Assembly (NCBI GenBank): GCA_015068825.1 | Contig: SVJU01000001.1 | Span: forward strand, 186,001 to 250,000 | Direction of reading: 5' to 3' | Length of the DNA stretch: 64,000 bases | Source of the DNA: Oscillospiraceae bacterium | GTDB taxonomy: Bacteria > Bacillota > Clostridia > UMGS1810 | Shown: piece by piece, positions 50,086-59,881 of the stretch | Layout of the letters: each line of letters opens with the position of its first letter | Position numbering within the stretch: position 1 is the first letter of the stretch | Notes under the pieces: generated by a model | The model's database searches: none | Told to the model about the DNA's origin: nothing | Seen by the model: the letters and a program-made list of their open reading frames with translations, nothing else | Translations under genes and position numbers: made by a program

Positions 50086-50871
50086 TTAATTTTCAAATGT
50101 TTTATCAGGAATATAATCAAAATTTGCAAGTACATTTTTAACCGCACGAAGAACGGGTTGTGATTTCGTGGAAAGGTTATCGTGTGATTGAGCACAAAGA
50201 TACATTGCGCATCCAAGCATTGGTCCAATCATTCTATGCATTTTACAGTGTTCACCAACAGAAAGAAATAAAAATGGAACATCAAGCTCTTTTTTTAGAA
50301 GTGTTGTAATTCTTAAATTTTCCATTTCTTCTTCTACATTAGATGCCTTTGTAACAATTTTAACAACATCAGCACCTCTTTTTTGTTGTTCAAGTGCCAT
50401 TTCGATAACCTTTTTTGCAGGCAGAAAACAAGAAGTATGTGATGAAATAAGCACCTCACCGCCAAATGAGTGAATTTTATTAATAAGTTCTTTTTGCTTG
50501 TCTATAGCCTCCTGATTATATGTAAGCTGAAGAGCGGTGGGTGAAAATAAATCTCCCATAATGTCAAATAAGGTTGCACCATATTTTGATAATGAAATAA
50601 GCTCATTTGCAAGTGTGTCATCATCAGTTCCAGTGTTTAACTGGTCACGATAGTTGGTTACATATATCGGGCGGTTACCCATATATTTAAAAATGGTTTT
50701 ATAATTTTCATCACATCTTAATTCTTTTGGAAATTTTTCAACCTGAAAAGCAAATGCATCAGTGCCCTCAAATACAGCATTTCGTATAGTGTTTATGGCA
50801 CTTTCAACACTGTCAGACTGAATCATTGTTGTAACGATTGGGTTATTTTGACCTAAAAAAGTAGGTTTCAT
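50086..50871 (-). CDS. Type I 3-dehydroquinate dehydratase-like protein
   Basis: 261 residues, TIM-barrel of the AroD type. Catalytic residues can be matched: His in LISSHTSCF, Schiff-base Lys in DVVKIVTKA (near 171), Arg in MHRMIGPMLG, Glu in FQVEKF and Arg in RPIYVTNYRDQ. Type I enzymes dehydrate 3-dehydroquinate, and in Firmicutes are used in the shikimate pathway or in quinate/shikimate breakdown. Here it is flanked by an SDR and a QOR-like enzyme with no other aro genes, so a catabolic or secondary role is possible. Confidence 0.75.
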   Translation of the reverse strand: MKPTFLGQNNPIVTTMIQSDSVESAINTIRNAVFEGTDAFAFQVEKFPKELRCDENYKTIFKYMGNRPIYVTNYRDQLNTGTDDDTLANELISLSKYGATLFDIMGDLFSPTALQLTYNQEAIDKQKELINKIHSFGGEVLISSHTSCFLPAKKVIEMALEQQKRGADVVKIVTKASNVEEEMENLRITTLLKKELDVPFLFLSVGEHCKMHRMIGPMLGCAMYLCAQSHDNLSTKSQPVLRAVKNVLANFDYIPDKTFEN

Positions 50872-50881
50872 CTTTTTCTCC

Positions 50882-51631
50882 TTATTCCTTGTTTCTCATT
50901 ATATTTCTTCCACCGTCAATAAGATAATTTGTACCTGTTATAAAGCTTGCTTTATCGCTTGCGGTATACATAATAAGGTCAACAATTTCCTGTGGCTGAG
51001 CAGCTCTCTTCATAAGAGTTTTCATGCTTGCCATAGCTTTCCTTGTAAGAACGGGTCCTGGCGATATACAGCATACTCTTACATTATATTTTGCTCCGTA
51101 GAGTGCAAGTGATTTTGTAACACCGTTCATAAGAGCACTTTTTGCGGCTGAATATGCAATGTTCGTTTTGCAGCCTTCTTCACCGGTTATTGAGCCTAAA
51201 AAAATTATTACACCGCTTTTTTGTTCTGCCATTTGTTTAAGGGCGTTTTGAGCAAAATAAACTGCACTTTTAAGGTTTAAATCTATTCCAAAATCAAATA
51301 CTGAAATATCTCTGTCCTTAAATTCGGTGTAATCGTTTAAAAGACGCGCTTCTGCACCGCCTGCACAATTTATCAATATGTCAAAAGAACCAAATTCTTT
51401 AACTGTAACATCTTTTGCACCTGCAACCTGATCATAATCGGTTATATCTGCGCAAACTGTAACAATATTATTGGTAAATGCTGATATTTTTTCTTTAGCA
51501 TCATCTAATCCTTTTTGGTTTATATCAACCAAAACAATATTTGCGCCTTCTTTTGCAAAATTTTCACCGCACAAATATCCAAGACCTGATGCTCCACCTG
51601 TGATAACAACGGTTTTATTTTTAAAACTCAT
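50882..51631 (-). CDS. Short-chain dehydrogenase/reductase
   Basis: 249 residues. Rossmann fold with TVVITGGASGLGYLCGENFAKEG (TGxxxGxG), NCAGG, and catalytic Ser (FLGSITG) and Y-x-x-x-K (YSAAKSA); the C-terminal ITGTNYLIDGGRN is typical. ATG at 51631 with AAGGAGG before it; the in-frame ATG at 51661 has no such site. First gene of the leftward trio. Substrate not known; quinate/shikimate-like polyols would fit the neighbour. Confidence 0.9.
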   Translation of the reverse strand: MSFKNKTVVITGGASGLGYLCGENFAKEGANIVLVDINQKGLDDAKEKISAFTNNIVTVCADITDYDQVAGAKDVTVKEFGSFDILINCAGGAEARLLNDYTEFKDRDISVFDFGIDLNLKSAVYFAQNALKQMAEQKSGVIIFLGSITGEEGCKTNIAYSAAKSALMNGVTKSLALYGAKYNVRVCCISPGPVLTRKAMASMKTLMKRAAQPQEIVDLIMYTASDKASFITGTNYLIDGGRNIMRNKE

Positions 51632-51773
51632 GATACTGCCTCCTTGATTAAAGTATAACATTTTTAAAATAAAATAAAAGATAAAATAATATCAAAAACC
51701 AAAACAATAATATTATTTTAGAAAAATTTAAAAAAATATTGCATAAGGTCTTTATTTTTTTGAATTTTTGTAG

Positions 51774-51779
51774 TATAAT
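51774..51779 (+). promoter_or_regulatory. Probable -10 of the nusB operon promoter
   Basis: TATAAT at 51774-51779, with only TTTATT at the -35 position; 47 bases before the nusB ATG. Confidence 0.4.
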
Positions 51780-51826
51780 GTTTATTATCTATAATTGTGT
51801 AAAAATTAAATTGGGGAGGAAAACCA

Positions 51827-52234
51827 ATGAGCAGAAAAACTGCGAGAGATAATGCCTTTAAAATTATTTTTGAAGCACCGTTTCACGAGTGTGAATTAGA
51901 TGCGGTTATAAATACTTTTTTAGATGTGCAGTCAGATAAAACTTTAACAAAAAAAGATATAAATTATATTAACACAACTGTATCGGGTGTTTTTGAAAAT
52001 TTAGAAAAAATAGATGATAAAATCAACAATTTCTTAAAAGGCTGGACTCTTGACCGTCTCCCAAAAACAACGGCGGCAATACTTCGTCTTGCGGTTTATG
52101 AAATGGATTATTCTTCTGATGTGCCTTATCAGGTAGCAATTAACGAAGCTATTGAGCTTGCAAAAATTTATTGTGATGATAATGCACCAAAGGTTATAAA
52201 CGGAGTTTTAGATACTGTTAAAGGAGAAAAATAA
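51827..52234 (+). CDS. nusB: Transcription antitermination protein NusB
   Basis: 135 residues, all-helical. ARDNAFKIIFEAPFHE at the start, DRLPKTTAAILRLAVYEMDY and VAINEAIELAKIYCDDNAPKVINGVLD are the signatures. It pairs with S10 (NusE) in rRNA antitermination. First of nusB-xseA-xseB-ispA; its TAA abuts the ATG of xseA. Confidence 0.95.
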   Translation: MSRKTARDNAFKIIFEAPFHECELDAVINTFLDVQSDKTLTKKDINYINTTVSGVFENLEKIDDKINNFLKGWTLDRLPKTTAAILRLAVYEMDYSSDVPYQVAINEAIELAKIYCDDNAPKVINGVLDTVKGEK

Positions 52235-53443
52235 ATGGCAGTAATTACTGTTAGCCAGCTTAACAATTACATAAAAAGATGCTTTGACTCTAATCAGAAC
52301 TTTCAAAAGCTATATATAAAGGGTGAAATATCAAATTTTAAACGCCATTCAACAGGGCATTTGTATTTAACCTTAAAGGATGAAGGCAGTGTTTTAAAAG
52401 CGGTAATGTTTCGTGCAAGTGCATCGGCTTTAAGGTTTGAGGCCACAAACGGAATGAAGGTTATAGCCTGTGGAAGGGTTGCGGTATTTGAAAGAGACGG
52501 ACAGTATCAGCTTTATATTGAAAGTATGATGCCTGATGGTGTGGGCGAGCTTTATTTAGCTTATGAACAACTTAAAGAAAAATTAGAAAAAGAAGGACTT
52601 TTTGATGTAAGTCATAAAAAAGAAATCCCCAAATATCCAATGCGTATTGGTGTTATAACTTCGCCTACGGGTGCGGCAGTAAGAGATATTTTAAATGTTT
52701 TAAAAAGAAGATATTCTTTAGCTGATATTATAATTTATCCTGCACTTGTGCAAGGCCCTGGTGCAGCAAAAACAATTGTTAAAGGTATTGAATGTTTTAA
52801 TAAGCTAAAAAATGCCGATGTTATAATTGCAGGCAGAGGCGGTGGCTCAATAGAAGATTTGTGGGCATTTAATGAAGAAGAAGTTGCCTATGCAATTTAT
52901 AAATCTGAAATTCCCGTTATTTCTGCAGTAGGACACGAAACCGATTTTACAATTGCCGATTTTGTTGCAGACCTTCGTGCACCAACACCGTCAGCAGGTG
53001 CAGAGCTTTCGGCACCATCGCAGATAGATGTTCAAAAAAGTCTTGCCGAAAAAAAATCAAAGCTTGCAATACTTCTTACAAATTTATATAAATTAAAGCT
53101 TCAGGAGCTTTTAAGAATACAAAAATCAAGAGTTTTTACAAATTACAAAATTTTGTTCGATGATAAAAAACAGCTTCTTGATTTAATTTCAAAGGATTTA
53201 TATGATGCATACAAGCAAAAAATTGATGACAGCAAAAAAGAACTTTTAAAGCTTATGTCAAAGCTTGAAGCGCTAAATCCTGTTGCGGTTTTGAAAAGAG
53301 GCTTTGCATCGGTTAAAAGTGATGGTAAAACTTTAAGCGGTATAGACGGTATAAATCAGGGTGACGAAATTGATGTTTTGTTTTATGATGGATGTGCAAA
53401 ATGCAGTGTCAGCTCTGTAAAAAAGGAGAAAATGTATGAATAA
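52235..53443 (+). CDS. xseA: Exodeoxyribonuclease VII large subunit
   Basis: 402 residues. N-terminal OB fold (ITVSQLNNYIKRCFDSNQNFQKLYIKGEISNFK, HLYLTLKDEG), catalytic domain with RIGVITSPTGAAVRDILNVLKRR, DVIIAGRGGGSIEDLWAFNEE, PVISAVGHETDFTIADFVADLRAPTPSAGAEL, and a coiled C-terminal part. With XseB it degrades single-stranded DNA from both ends. Overlaps xseB by 8 bases. Confidence 0.97.
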   Translation: MAVITVSQLNNYIKRCFDSNQNFQKLYIKGEISNFKRHSTGHLYLTLKDEGSVLKAVMFRASASALRFEATNGMKVIACGRVAVFERDGQYQLYIESMMPDGVGELYLAYEQLKEKLEKEGLFDVSHKKEIPKYPMRIGVITSPTGAAVRDILNVLKRRYSLADIIIYPALVQGPGAAKTIVKGIECFNKLKNADVIIAGRGGGSIEDLWAFNEEEVAYAIYKSEIPVISAVGHETDFTIADFVADLRAPTPSAGAELSAPSQIDVQKSLAEKKSKLAILLTNLYKLKLQELLRIQKSRVFTNYKILFDDKKQLLDLISKDLYDAYKQKIDDSKKELLKLMSKLEALNPVAVLKRGFASVKSDGKTLSGIDGINQGDEIDVLFYDGCAKCSVSSVKKEKMYE

Positions 53444-53663
53444 ATTTGAAGATAATATGAAAGAGCTTGAAGAAATTGTAAATAGTTTAGAAAGTGGAAA
53501 AGCATCGCTTGATGAATGTGTAACACTTTTTGAAAAGGGCGTTAAGCTTACCGATGAATGTGTTAATATGTTAAATAGTGCAGAACAGAAAATTAAAATT
53601 TTAGTTGAAAAAACTAACGGTGAAGTTGTTGAAGAAGATTTTGATGAAAATAGTGAGCAGTAA
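53436..53663 (+). CDS. xseB: Exodeoxyribonuclease VII small subunit
   Basis: 75 residues. FEDNMKELEEIVNSLESGKASLDECVTLFEKGVKLTDECVNMLNSAEQKIKIL is the typical helical hairpin; several copies bind the coil of XseA. It has a short acidic tail. Confidence 0.97.
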   Translation: MNKFEDNMKELEEIVNSLESGKASLDECVTLFEKGVKLTDECVNMLNSAEQKIKILVEKTNGEVVEEDFDENSEQ

Positions 53664-53678
53664 AGGAATTTAAGTAAA

Positions 53679-54527
53679 ATGTTCAAAGAAAGTTATAACA
53701 AAAATATTGAAACGGTTGAAAACTATATAGAAAATTATTTTAATAATGCCTTAAGCCACCTTGAAGAAAATCTTACTGCGCCGTTAAAATATTCTGTTTT
53801 GAATGGCGGAAAAAGAATAAGAGGAATACTGACAATAGAAATTGCAAAAATGCTTGGCGGTGATGTTGATAATGCCTTGCCGTTTGCAATGGCAATTGAG
53901 TTTATTCACGCATACTCTCTTGTTCACGATGACTTACCTTGCATGGATGATGATGATTTTCGTCGTGGAATGCCAAGCTGTCATAAAAAGTTTGGTGAGG
54001 CAATGGGTGTTCTTTGCGGTGATTCTTTATTAAATTTAGCTTATGAAGTAATGCTTGACAGTATTTTAAAAGGAACCTTAGGTGCCAACAAAGCAGCAAA
54101 AGCTGTTGCAGAATTTTCTGGCATTTTTGGTATGATAAGAGGTCAGGTAATAGATATAAGTCTTGTAAATAAAGAAAATGTCACATTAAAAGATTTAGAG
54201 CTTTTGATAGATAACAAAACCTGTGCTCTTATTAAAGCGGCTACACTTTCTGGTGCGTATGTATCTCCTCATAGTGATGAGGATATAAAAAAAGTATCCG
54301 AATATGCTTATCATCTTGGAATGGCATTTCAGATAAGAGACGATTTTGAAGATGAAGATGAAGATAAAGAGGGTGATGGAACACCTAACTTTATAAATCT
54401 TTTAGGAAGGGACGAAGCTCATAAAAAACTTATTTACCACAAGTGCGAGGCAGAAAAAATTCTTGCCAAATACAATAATAATGAATTTTTACTTGGCTTA
54501 AATGAGTTTTTGTTTGGAAAATTTTAA
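53679..54527 (+). CDS. ispA: Polyprenyl synthetase (farnesyl/geranyl diphosphate synthase)
   Basis: 282 residues. First Asp-rich motif DDLPCMD at 84-90 with the following DDDFRRG, second at 221-225 (DDFED), LNGGKRIRG (substrate Lys/Arg) and HDD. Chain length: residues before the first motif (AYSLVH) are of the FPP type. It lengthens DMAPP with IPP. The order nusB-xseA-xseB-ispA is common in Firmicutes. The second motif is followed by an unusually acidic stretch (EDEDEDKEGDG). Confidence 0.93.
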   Translation: MFKESYNKNIETVENYIENYFNNALSHLEENLTAPLKYSVLNGGKRIRGILTIEIAKMLGGDVDNALPFAMAIEFIHAYSLVHDDLPCMDDDDFRRGMPSCHKKFGEAMGVLCGDSLLNLAYEVMLDSILKGTLGANKAAKAVAEFSGIFGMIRGQVIDISLVNKENVTLKDLELLIDNKTCALIKAATLSGAYVSPHSDEDIKKVSEYAYHLGMAFQIRDDFEDEDEDKEGDGTPNFINLLGRDEAHKKLIYHKCEAEKILAKYNNNEFLLGLNEFLFGKF

Positions 54528-54533
54528 ATAAAT

Positions 54534-54562
54534 TTGCAAAGAAGTGCAATTTGTGTTACAAT
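54534..54562 (+). promoter_or_regulatory. SigA-type promoter of pheST
   Basis: TTGCAA (54534-54539), 17-base spacer, TACAAT (54557-54562) with TGT before it. The leader to pheS is about 55 bases, too short for a T-box. Confidence 0.7.
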
Positions 54563-54623
54563 ACAATGATAGTTTTGTTTATAATTTAACTTTACATAAA
54601 TAACCTTGAGAGGAGTTAGAAAA

Positions 54624-55643
54624 GTGAAACAGTTGTTAGAAAAAATTAAGCAAGAAGCAATAAATTCTTTGCAGAATGCAGAAAAAATAGAGGATTTGGA
54701 AAGCTTCAGAGTAAAATATCTTGGTAAAAAAGGTGAGGTTACGAGTGTACTTAAAGGTCTTGGCTCGATAGCACCTGAAGAAAGAAAAGAAGTTGGCGCG
54801 CTTGCAAATGAGGTAAGAGCAATAATTGAAGAAAAATTAAACGAGAAAAAAGAAGCTGTTCAGAATGCTTTGATGAATGAAAAGCTTAAAAAAGAGGTAA
54901 TTGATGTTACAATGCCTGGTAAAAAATGCGATATGGGTAAACTTCATCCTCTTGCAACAGTAAGAAAACAGCTTGAAGATATATTTATGGGAATGGGATT
55001 TTCTATTGCAGACGGTCCTGAAGTTGAGCTTGATTATTACAACTTTGAGGCACTTAACATTCCAAAAAACCATCCTGCAAGAGATACACAGGATACATTT
55101 TATATAAACGATGATGTTGTTTTAAGAACACAAACATCTTCTGTTCAGGTTCGTGTTATGGAAAACACAAAACCGCCGATAAGAGTTATATCTCCCGGAA
55201 GAGTTTTCCGTTCTGATGCAGTTGACGCAACACATTCTCCTGTTTTCCATCAGATAGAAGGTCTTGTTGTTGACAAAGGTGTTACAATGGGTGATTTAAA
55301 AGGCACACTTGAACTATTTATGAAAAGATTATACGGCGATGATGTTAAAATAAGATTAAGACCGCATCACTTCCCATTTACAGAGCCAAGTGCAGAGGTT
55401 GACGTGTCGTGCTTTGTATGTGGCGGAAAAGGCTGCCGTGTTTGTAAAAAAGAAGGCTTTATAGAGGTTCTTGGCGCAGGTATGGTTCATCCAAAGGTGC
55501 TTAAAAACTGCGGAATTGACCCCGAAATATACAGTGGTTTCGCTTTCGGTATTGGTCTTGAGCGTATTGTTATGCGTTCTTACAACATAGATGATATGCG
55601 TCATCTATACGAAAACGATGTAAGATTTTTGAAACAGTTTTAA
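54624..55643 (+). CDS. pheS: Phenylalanine-tRNA ligase alpha subunit
   Basis: 339 residues. N-terminal coiled coil (about 1-85), then the class II core with [30 protein letters not shown], motif 2 [23 protein letters not shown] and motif 3 [31 protein letters not shown] at 54624 with GAGGAG 8 bases upstream is preferred over the TTG at 54606, which overlaps that site. Forms an alpha2-beta2 enzyme with PheT. Confidence 0.97.
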   Translation: MKQLLEKIKQEAINSLQNAEKIEDLESFRVKYLGKKGEVTSVLKGLGSIAPEERKEVGALANEVRAIIEEKLNEKKEAVQNALMNEKLKKEVIDVTMPGKKCDMGKLHPLATVRKQLEDIFMGMGFSIADGPEVELDYYNFEALNIPKNHPARDTQDTFYINDDVVLRTQTSSVQVRVMENTKPPIRVISPGRVFRSDAVDATHSPVFHQIEGLVVDKGVTMGDLKGTLELFMKRLYGDDVKIRLRPHHFPFTEPSAEVDVSCFVCGGKGCRVCKKEGFIEVLGAGMVHPKVLKNCGIDPEIYSGFAFGIGLERIVMRSYNIDDMRHLYENDVRFLKQF

Positions 55644-55659
55644 TTAGGAGGGGTAGAAA

Positions 55660-58032
55660 ATGAAATTTCCAGTTAAATGGTTAAACGATTATGTTGATAT
55701 AAGTGATATTTCTATAGAAAAACTTGCTCACGAAATGACAATGTCTGGCTCAAAGGTAGAAGGCGTTGAAAATTTAGGTGAAGAAATTCAAAATGTTGTT
55801 GTGGGCAAAATTTTGTCAATTGAGAAGCATCCTGATGCAGACAAGCTTGTTGTTTGTAAGGTTGATGTAGGAGAAGAAGTTTTGCAGATTGTTACAGGTG
55901 CAAAAAATGTGAATGAAGGTGACTTTGTTCCTGTTGCACTTCATGGTTCACATCTTCCTGGTGGTATAACAATTAAAAAGGGTAAATTAAGAGGCGTTGA
56001 ATCATGCGGTATGCTTTGTTCAATAGGCGAATTAAATCTTACACTTGAAGATGTTCCTTATGCTATTGAAGATGGAATTTTGATTTTTGATAGAGAATAT
56101 CCTTTGGGTATGGATGTCAAAGAAATTTTCTCTTTGAACGAAGATATTATTGAGTTTGAAATCACACCAAACAGAGCAGATTGCTTTAGTGTTATAGGTA
56201 TTGCAAGAGAAGCTGCGGTTACATTTGATAAACCATTTAATCTTAAAACACCTGTTATTCACGAAACAAATGACAAAATTGAAGATTTTGCTTCTGTTGA
56301 GGTTTTGGACAAAGAAAACTGTATGCGTTATGCTGCAAGGGTTGTTAAAAATGTAAAAATCGGTCCAAGCCCCAAATGGCTATCTGACAGACTTAAACTT
56401 AGCGGTATAAGAAGTATTAACAACATTGTTGACATTACAAATTATGTACTTTTAGAATACGGTCAGCCAATGCACGCATTCGATTTGGATAATCTTGCAG
56501 GACATAAAATCATTGTAAGAAAAGCAAACGAAGGCGAAGTTATTACAACACTTGATGAACAGGAAAGAAAGCTTGATTCATCTATGCTTATGATTTGTGA
56601 TAGTGAAAAAGCAGTTGCTGTTGCAGGTGTTATGGGTGGTCTTAATACCGAAATTGAAGATACAACAAAAACACTTTTGTTTGAATCTGCATGTTTTTAT
56701 GGTGCAAATGTTCGTACAACAGCAAGAAAGCTTGGTTTAAGAACAGAGGCATCTTCAAGATACGAAAAAGGTCTGGATCCCGAAAATGTTATTGGTGCAA
56801 TAAACCGTGCATGTGAACTAGTAGAAATGCTTGGTGCAGGTGAGGTTGTATCGGGTATTATTGATATTGACAATTCAAATAAAGAAGGAAAGGTACTTCC
56901 TTTCAGACCAGACTATATTAATAACTTCCTTGGAACTGATATTCCGAAAGAAGATATGGTAAAAACTTTAACAGCTTTTGAATTTAAAATAGATGGTGAT
57001 AAGGTTTTAGTTCCGTCTTTCAGAAGTGACATTGAAGGTGAAGCAGACCTTGCAGAAGAGGTTGTAAGAATTTACGGGTATGATAAAATTGAAGCTACTC
57101 CTCTTCGTGGCGAAACAACACAGGGTATAAAAACAAAAGATCAGAAAATGGCTGATAAAATTGAAAATGTGCTTATTGCACAAGGTCATTATGAGGTAAT
57201 GAACTTCTCATTTGTATCACCTGATATATTTGAAAAAATCAATACAAACGATGAAACAATCAAAAATCCTGTTGTTATTTTAAATCCACTTGGCAAGGAT
57301 TGCTCTATTATGAGAACAACACTTGTTGCATCAATGATGGATACACTTTCATTCAACAACAACCAAAGAACACCAAACGGCAAATTCTTTGAAATGGCAA
57401 GGGTATATTTACCACGCGAGAGTGAAAAACTACCTGATGAGAAAAAGAAAGTTTGTCTTGGAATGTACGGCGGATACGATTTTTATGATTTAAAAGGCTC
57501 AATTGAAGCAATTTTAGATAATTTAAATATCAAAGATTATGAATTTGTTGCTGAAGGCGAAAACACAACATTCCATCCTGGAAGATGTGCAAGAATTTTA
57601 TCGGGTGACAAACTAATTGGCATAATGGGTGAGATTCATCCTACCGTTTGCAAAAACTATGCAATGAGTGCAAAGGCTTATGTTGCAGAACTTGATTTTG
57701 ATACACTTTTATCACTTTGGGTAAGCGATGTAGAATACAAACCGCTTCCAAAATTCCCGGCAGTTACAAGAGATATTGCAATGCTTGTTGACGATAGCGT
57801 AACAGTTGGCGAAATTGAAAAAATCATTAAAAAATGTTCTGGAAAAATACTTGAAGATGTTAAGCTTTTCGACGTTTATAAAGGTGAACAGATTGAAAGC
57901 GGTAAAAAGAGTGTTGCTTTTTCAATTGTTTACAGAGCAGATGACAGAACGCTTACAGATGATGAAATTACAGTAGTATTTGATAAAATAGTATCAAATC
58001 TTGAAAAGAATTTATCAGCACAGTTAAGATAA
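55660..58032 (+). CDS. pheT: Phenylalanine-tRNA ligase beta subunit
   Basis: 790 residues. tRNA-binding (EMAP-like) domain (about 40-150, NVVVGKILSIEKHPDADKLVVCKVDVG), B3/B4 editing domain (about 205-385, YAARVVKNVKIGPSPKWLSDRL), B5 domain (about 400-480), class II-like core (about 490-680, MSFVSP-like NFSFVSPDIF) and a C-terminal ferredoxin-fold anticodon-binding domain (about 695-790). Starts 16 bases after pheS with AGGAGG. Confidence 0.97.
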   Translation: MKFPVKWLNDYVDISDISIEKLAHEMTMSGSKVEGVENLGEEIQNVVVGKILSIEKHPDADKLVVCKVDVGEEVLQIVTGAKNVNEGDFVPVALHGSHLPGGITIKKGKLRGVESCGMLCSIGELNLTLEDVPYAIEDGILIFDREYPLGMDVKEIFSLNEDIIEFEITPNRADCFSVIGIAREAAVTFDKPFNLKTPVIHETNDKIEDFASVEVLDKENCMRYAARVVKNVKIGPSPKWLSDRLKLSGIRSINNIVDITNYVLLEYGQPMHAFDLDNLAGHKIIVRKANEGEVITTLDEQERKLDSSMLMICDSEKAVAVAGVMGGLNTEIEDTTKTLLFESACFYGANVRTTARKLGLRTEASSRYEKGLDPENVIGAINRACELVEMLGAGEVVSGIIDIDNSNKEGKVLPFRPDYINNFLGTDIPKEDMVKTLTAFEFKIDGDKVLVPSFRSDIEGEADLAEEVVRIYGYDKIEATPLRGETTQGIKTKDQKMADKIENVLIAQGHYEVMNFSFVSPDIFEKINTNDETIKNPVVILNPLGKDCSIMRTTLVASMMDTLSFNNNQRTPNGKFFEMARVYLPRESEKLPDEKKKVCLGMYGGYDFYDLKGSIEAILDNLNIKDYEFVAEGENTTFHPGRCARILSGDKLIGIMGEIHPTVCKNYAMSAKAYVAELDFDTLLSLWVSDVEYKPLPKFPAVTRDIAMLVDDSVTVGEIEKIIKKCSGKILEDVKLFDVYKGEQIESGKKSVAFSIVYRADDRTLTDDEITVVFDKIVSNLEKNLSAQLR

Positions 58033-58065
58033 ATTAAAAACAAAAATTATTAAGAGGTGAACAGT

Positions 58066-58317
58066 ATGGAATTTAATGAAACAATGGTATTCAGCGGTGG
58101 AATGGATAAATCAAAACATATTCAGGAAACATTGTACACAGTGCATGAGGCTTTAAAATTAAAAGGCTATAATCCTATAAGCCAGCTTGTAGGCTATATT
58201 ATGTCGGGCGATCCAACCTATATTACAAGCCATAATAATGCAAGAAGCCTTATATCAAAGCTTGAAAGAGATGAAATACTGGAAGAACTTTTTAAAGAAT
58301 ACTTAAAGGATAAGTAA
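58066..58317 (+). CDS. IreB-family regulatory phosphoprotein
   Basis: 83 residues. [58 protein letters not shown] is the conserved IreB/UPF0297 core. In Enterococcus IreB is phosphorylated by the Ser/Thr kinase IreK and lowers cephalosporin resistance. ATG at 58066 with AGAGGTG before it is preferred over the GTG at 58057. It sits just ahead of murJ, in line with a role in wall synthesis. Confidence 0.9.
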   Translation: MEFNETMVFSGGMDKSKHIQETLYTVHEALKLKGYNPISQLVGYIMSGDPTYITSHNNARSLISKLERDEILEELFKEYLKDK

Positions 58318-58318
58318 A

Positions 58319-59878
58319 ATGACAAAGAAAAATCACAATACTGCTATAACAGCAATTTTTGTGTCATTATCAATGCTTATGTCAAAAGTTCTTGGTATGG
58401 TTCGTGATATTATTCTTGCATCACTTTACGGAACTGAAAGTGTGGAGGCGATAGCATTTTCTACCGCCTCCCGCATACCGCTTTTGTTTTTTGATATTGC
58501 ATTGGGAACGGCAGTTACAGCAGCATTTATACCTATTTACAATGAATTTTTGCAAAAGGGTGAAAAAGAAAAGGCATACAATTTTTCAAATGCCTTTATC
58601 ACACTTGTTTCAGTTGTAACACTTTTTATGGTGGTTATAGGATGCATATTTTCGTCATTTGTCGTAAAAATTATTGCGGGCGGGCTGGATTTTGAAAAGC
58701 TTAATCTTGCCTCACAGCTTGTAAAAATTTTATTTCCTGCAATCTTTACAACCGGCATAGCATTTTGCTTTGTCGGTATTTTGCAATCAGACGGCGAATT
58801 TGTAATTCCTGCTATGATGAGTTTAGTGTCAAATTTGTTTTTGATTTTATATCTTGTTTTTATCAAAGACAGATTTGGTGTCTTTGGAATAGCCATAGCA
58901 ATGCTTGTAAGCTATATACTTCAGATTGTAATTCAAATACCATCACTAAAAAAAATGGGGTATAAATTAAAGCTTAAAAATCCAATTGGCGATGATGCTA
59001 TAAAAAGAGTATGCCTTCTGGCACTTCCAATTATAGTAAGTGCGTGGGTGCAGCCCATAAATGCAATGATTAATATCAATCTTGCATCATCATTAAATAA
59101 CGGGGCAGCAGTTCCTGCACTTGATTATGCCAATAAGCTTTATATAATTTTAGTTGGTGTGTTTACTTACACCATAACAAATCTTACATTCCCGTCGCTT
59201 TCAAGGCTTGTTGCAGCAGATGAAAAAGAAAAGTATGCTGATGTTGTAAGAAAATCTGTAAAATATGTAATTTTTATAATAGGACCGGTTATGGCAGGAT
59301 TTATTCTTATGAGCGAACCTATTATAAGAGTTTTTTACGAAAGAGGAGCGTTTGATGCATTTTCAACAAATCTTACTTCAGTTGCACTTACCTTTTATTC
59401 GATTGGTATGATTGGTTTTGGAATAAACGAGGTTATGAACAAGGCTTTTTATTCGCTGAAAGATGGAAAAACACCTATGAGAGCCGCAGTTTTGGGAATT
59501 GTTATAAATATTTCAATGAGCATAATTTTGGTTGCGTTTTTTAGAAAAGGTCTTTGGGCACTGGCGCTTTCGGCATCGGTTTCGGCAAATGTAACAGGAT
59601 TTTTACTGCTTTATTTATTACACAAAAGAGTAAGCAATATACTAAAAAAAGATTTACTTGTATCAATTATTAAAACGCTTTTATCAATACTTATAATGAG
59701 TATTGTAGTTGTGCTTGTAAAACATTTGTGCATAGATTTAAATAAATATTTTGCACTTTTAATACCAGCTTTAAGTGGTGCGGTTGTATATGTTTTAATG
59801 TGTGTAATACTTAAAAATGAGGAGTTTTTTGATATTATAAAAACTCTTTTAAAAAAATTTATAAAAAAGGAGGCATAA
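58319..59878 (+). CDS. murJ: Lipid II flippase MurJ/MviN family
   Basis: 519 residues with 14 membrane helices. SMLMSKVLGMVRDIILASLYG near the start, SRIPLLFFDIALG, and FPSLSRLVAADE are typical of MurJ. It flips lipid-linked disaccharide-peptide or, when placed in a polysaccharide operon, other lipid-linked glycans. Start is one base after the IreB stop; the next gene follows after 3 bases. Whether it is the main lipid II flippase is not decided, since it heads polysaccharide genes. Confidence 0.9.
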   Translation: MTKKNHNTAITAIFVSLSMLMSKVLGMVRDIILASLYGTESVEAIAFSTASRIPLLFFDIALGTAVTAAFIPIYNEFLQKGEKEKAYNFSNAFITLVSVVTLFMVVIGCIFSSFVVKIIAGGLDFEKLNLASQLVKILFPAIFTTGIAFCFVGILQSDGEFVIPAMMSLVSNLFLILYLVFIKDRFGVFGIAIAMLVSYILQIVIQIPSLKKMGYKLKLKNPIGDDAIKRVCLLALPIIVSAWVQPINAMININLASSLNNGAAVPALDYANKLYIILVGVFTYTITNLTFPSLSRLVAADEKEKYADVVRKSVKYVIFIIGPVMAGFILMSEPIIRVFYERGAFDAFSTNLTSVALTFYSIGMIGFGINEVMNKAFYSLKDGKTPMRAAVLGIVINISMSIILVAFFRKGLWALALSASVSANVTGFLLLYLLHKRVSNILKKDLLVSIIKTLLSILIMSIVVVLVKHLCIDLNKYFALLIPALSGAVVYVLMCVILKNEEFFDIIKTLLKKFIKKEA

Positions 59879-59881
59879 ATT

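Noticed and set aside
54528..54624. T-box leader of pheST
   Set aside because: Only about 55 bases between the -10 and the start codon, no T-box motif.
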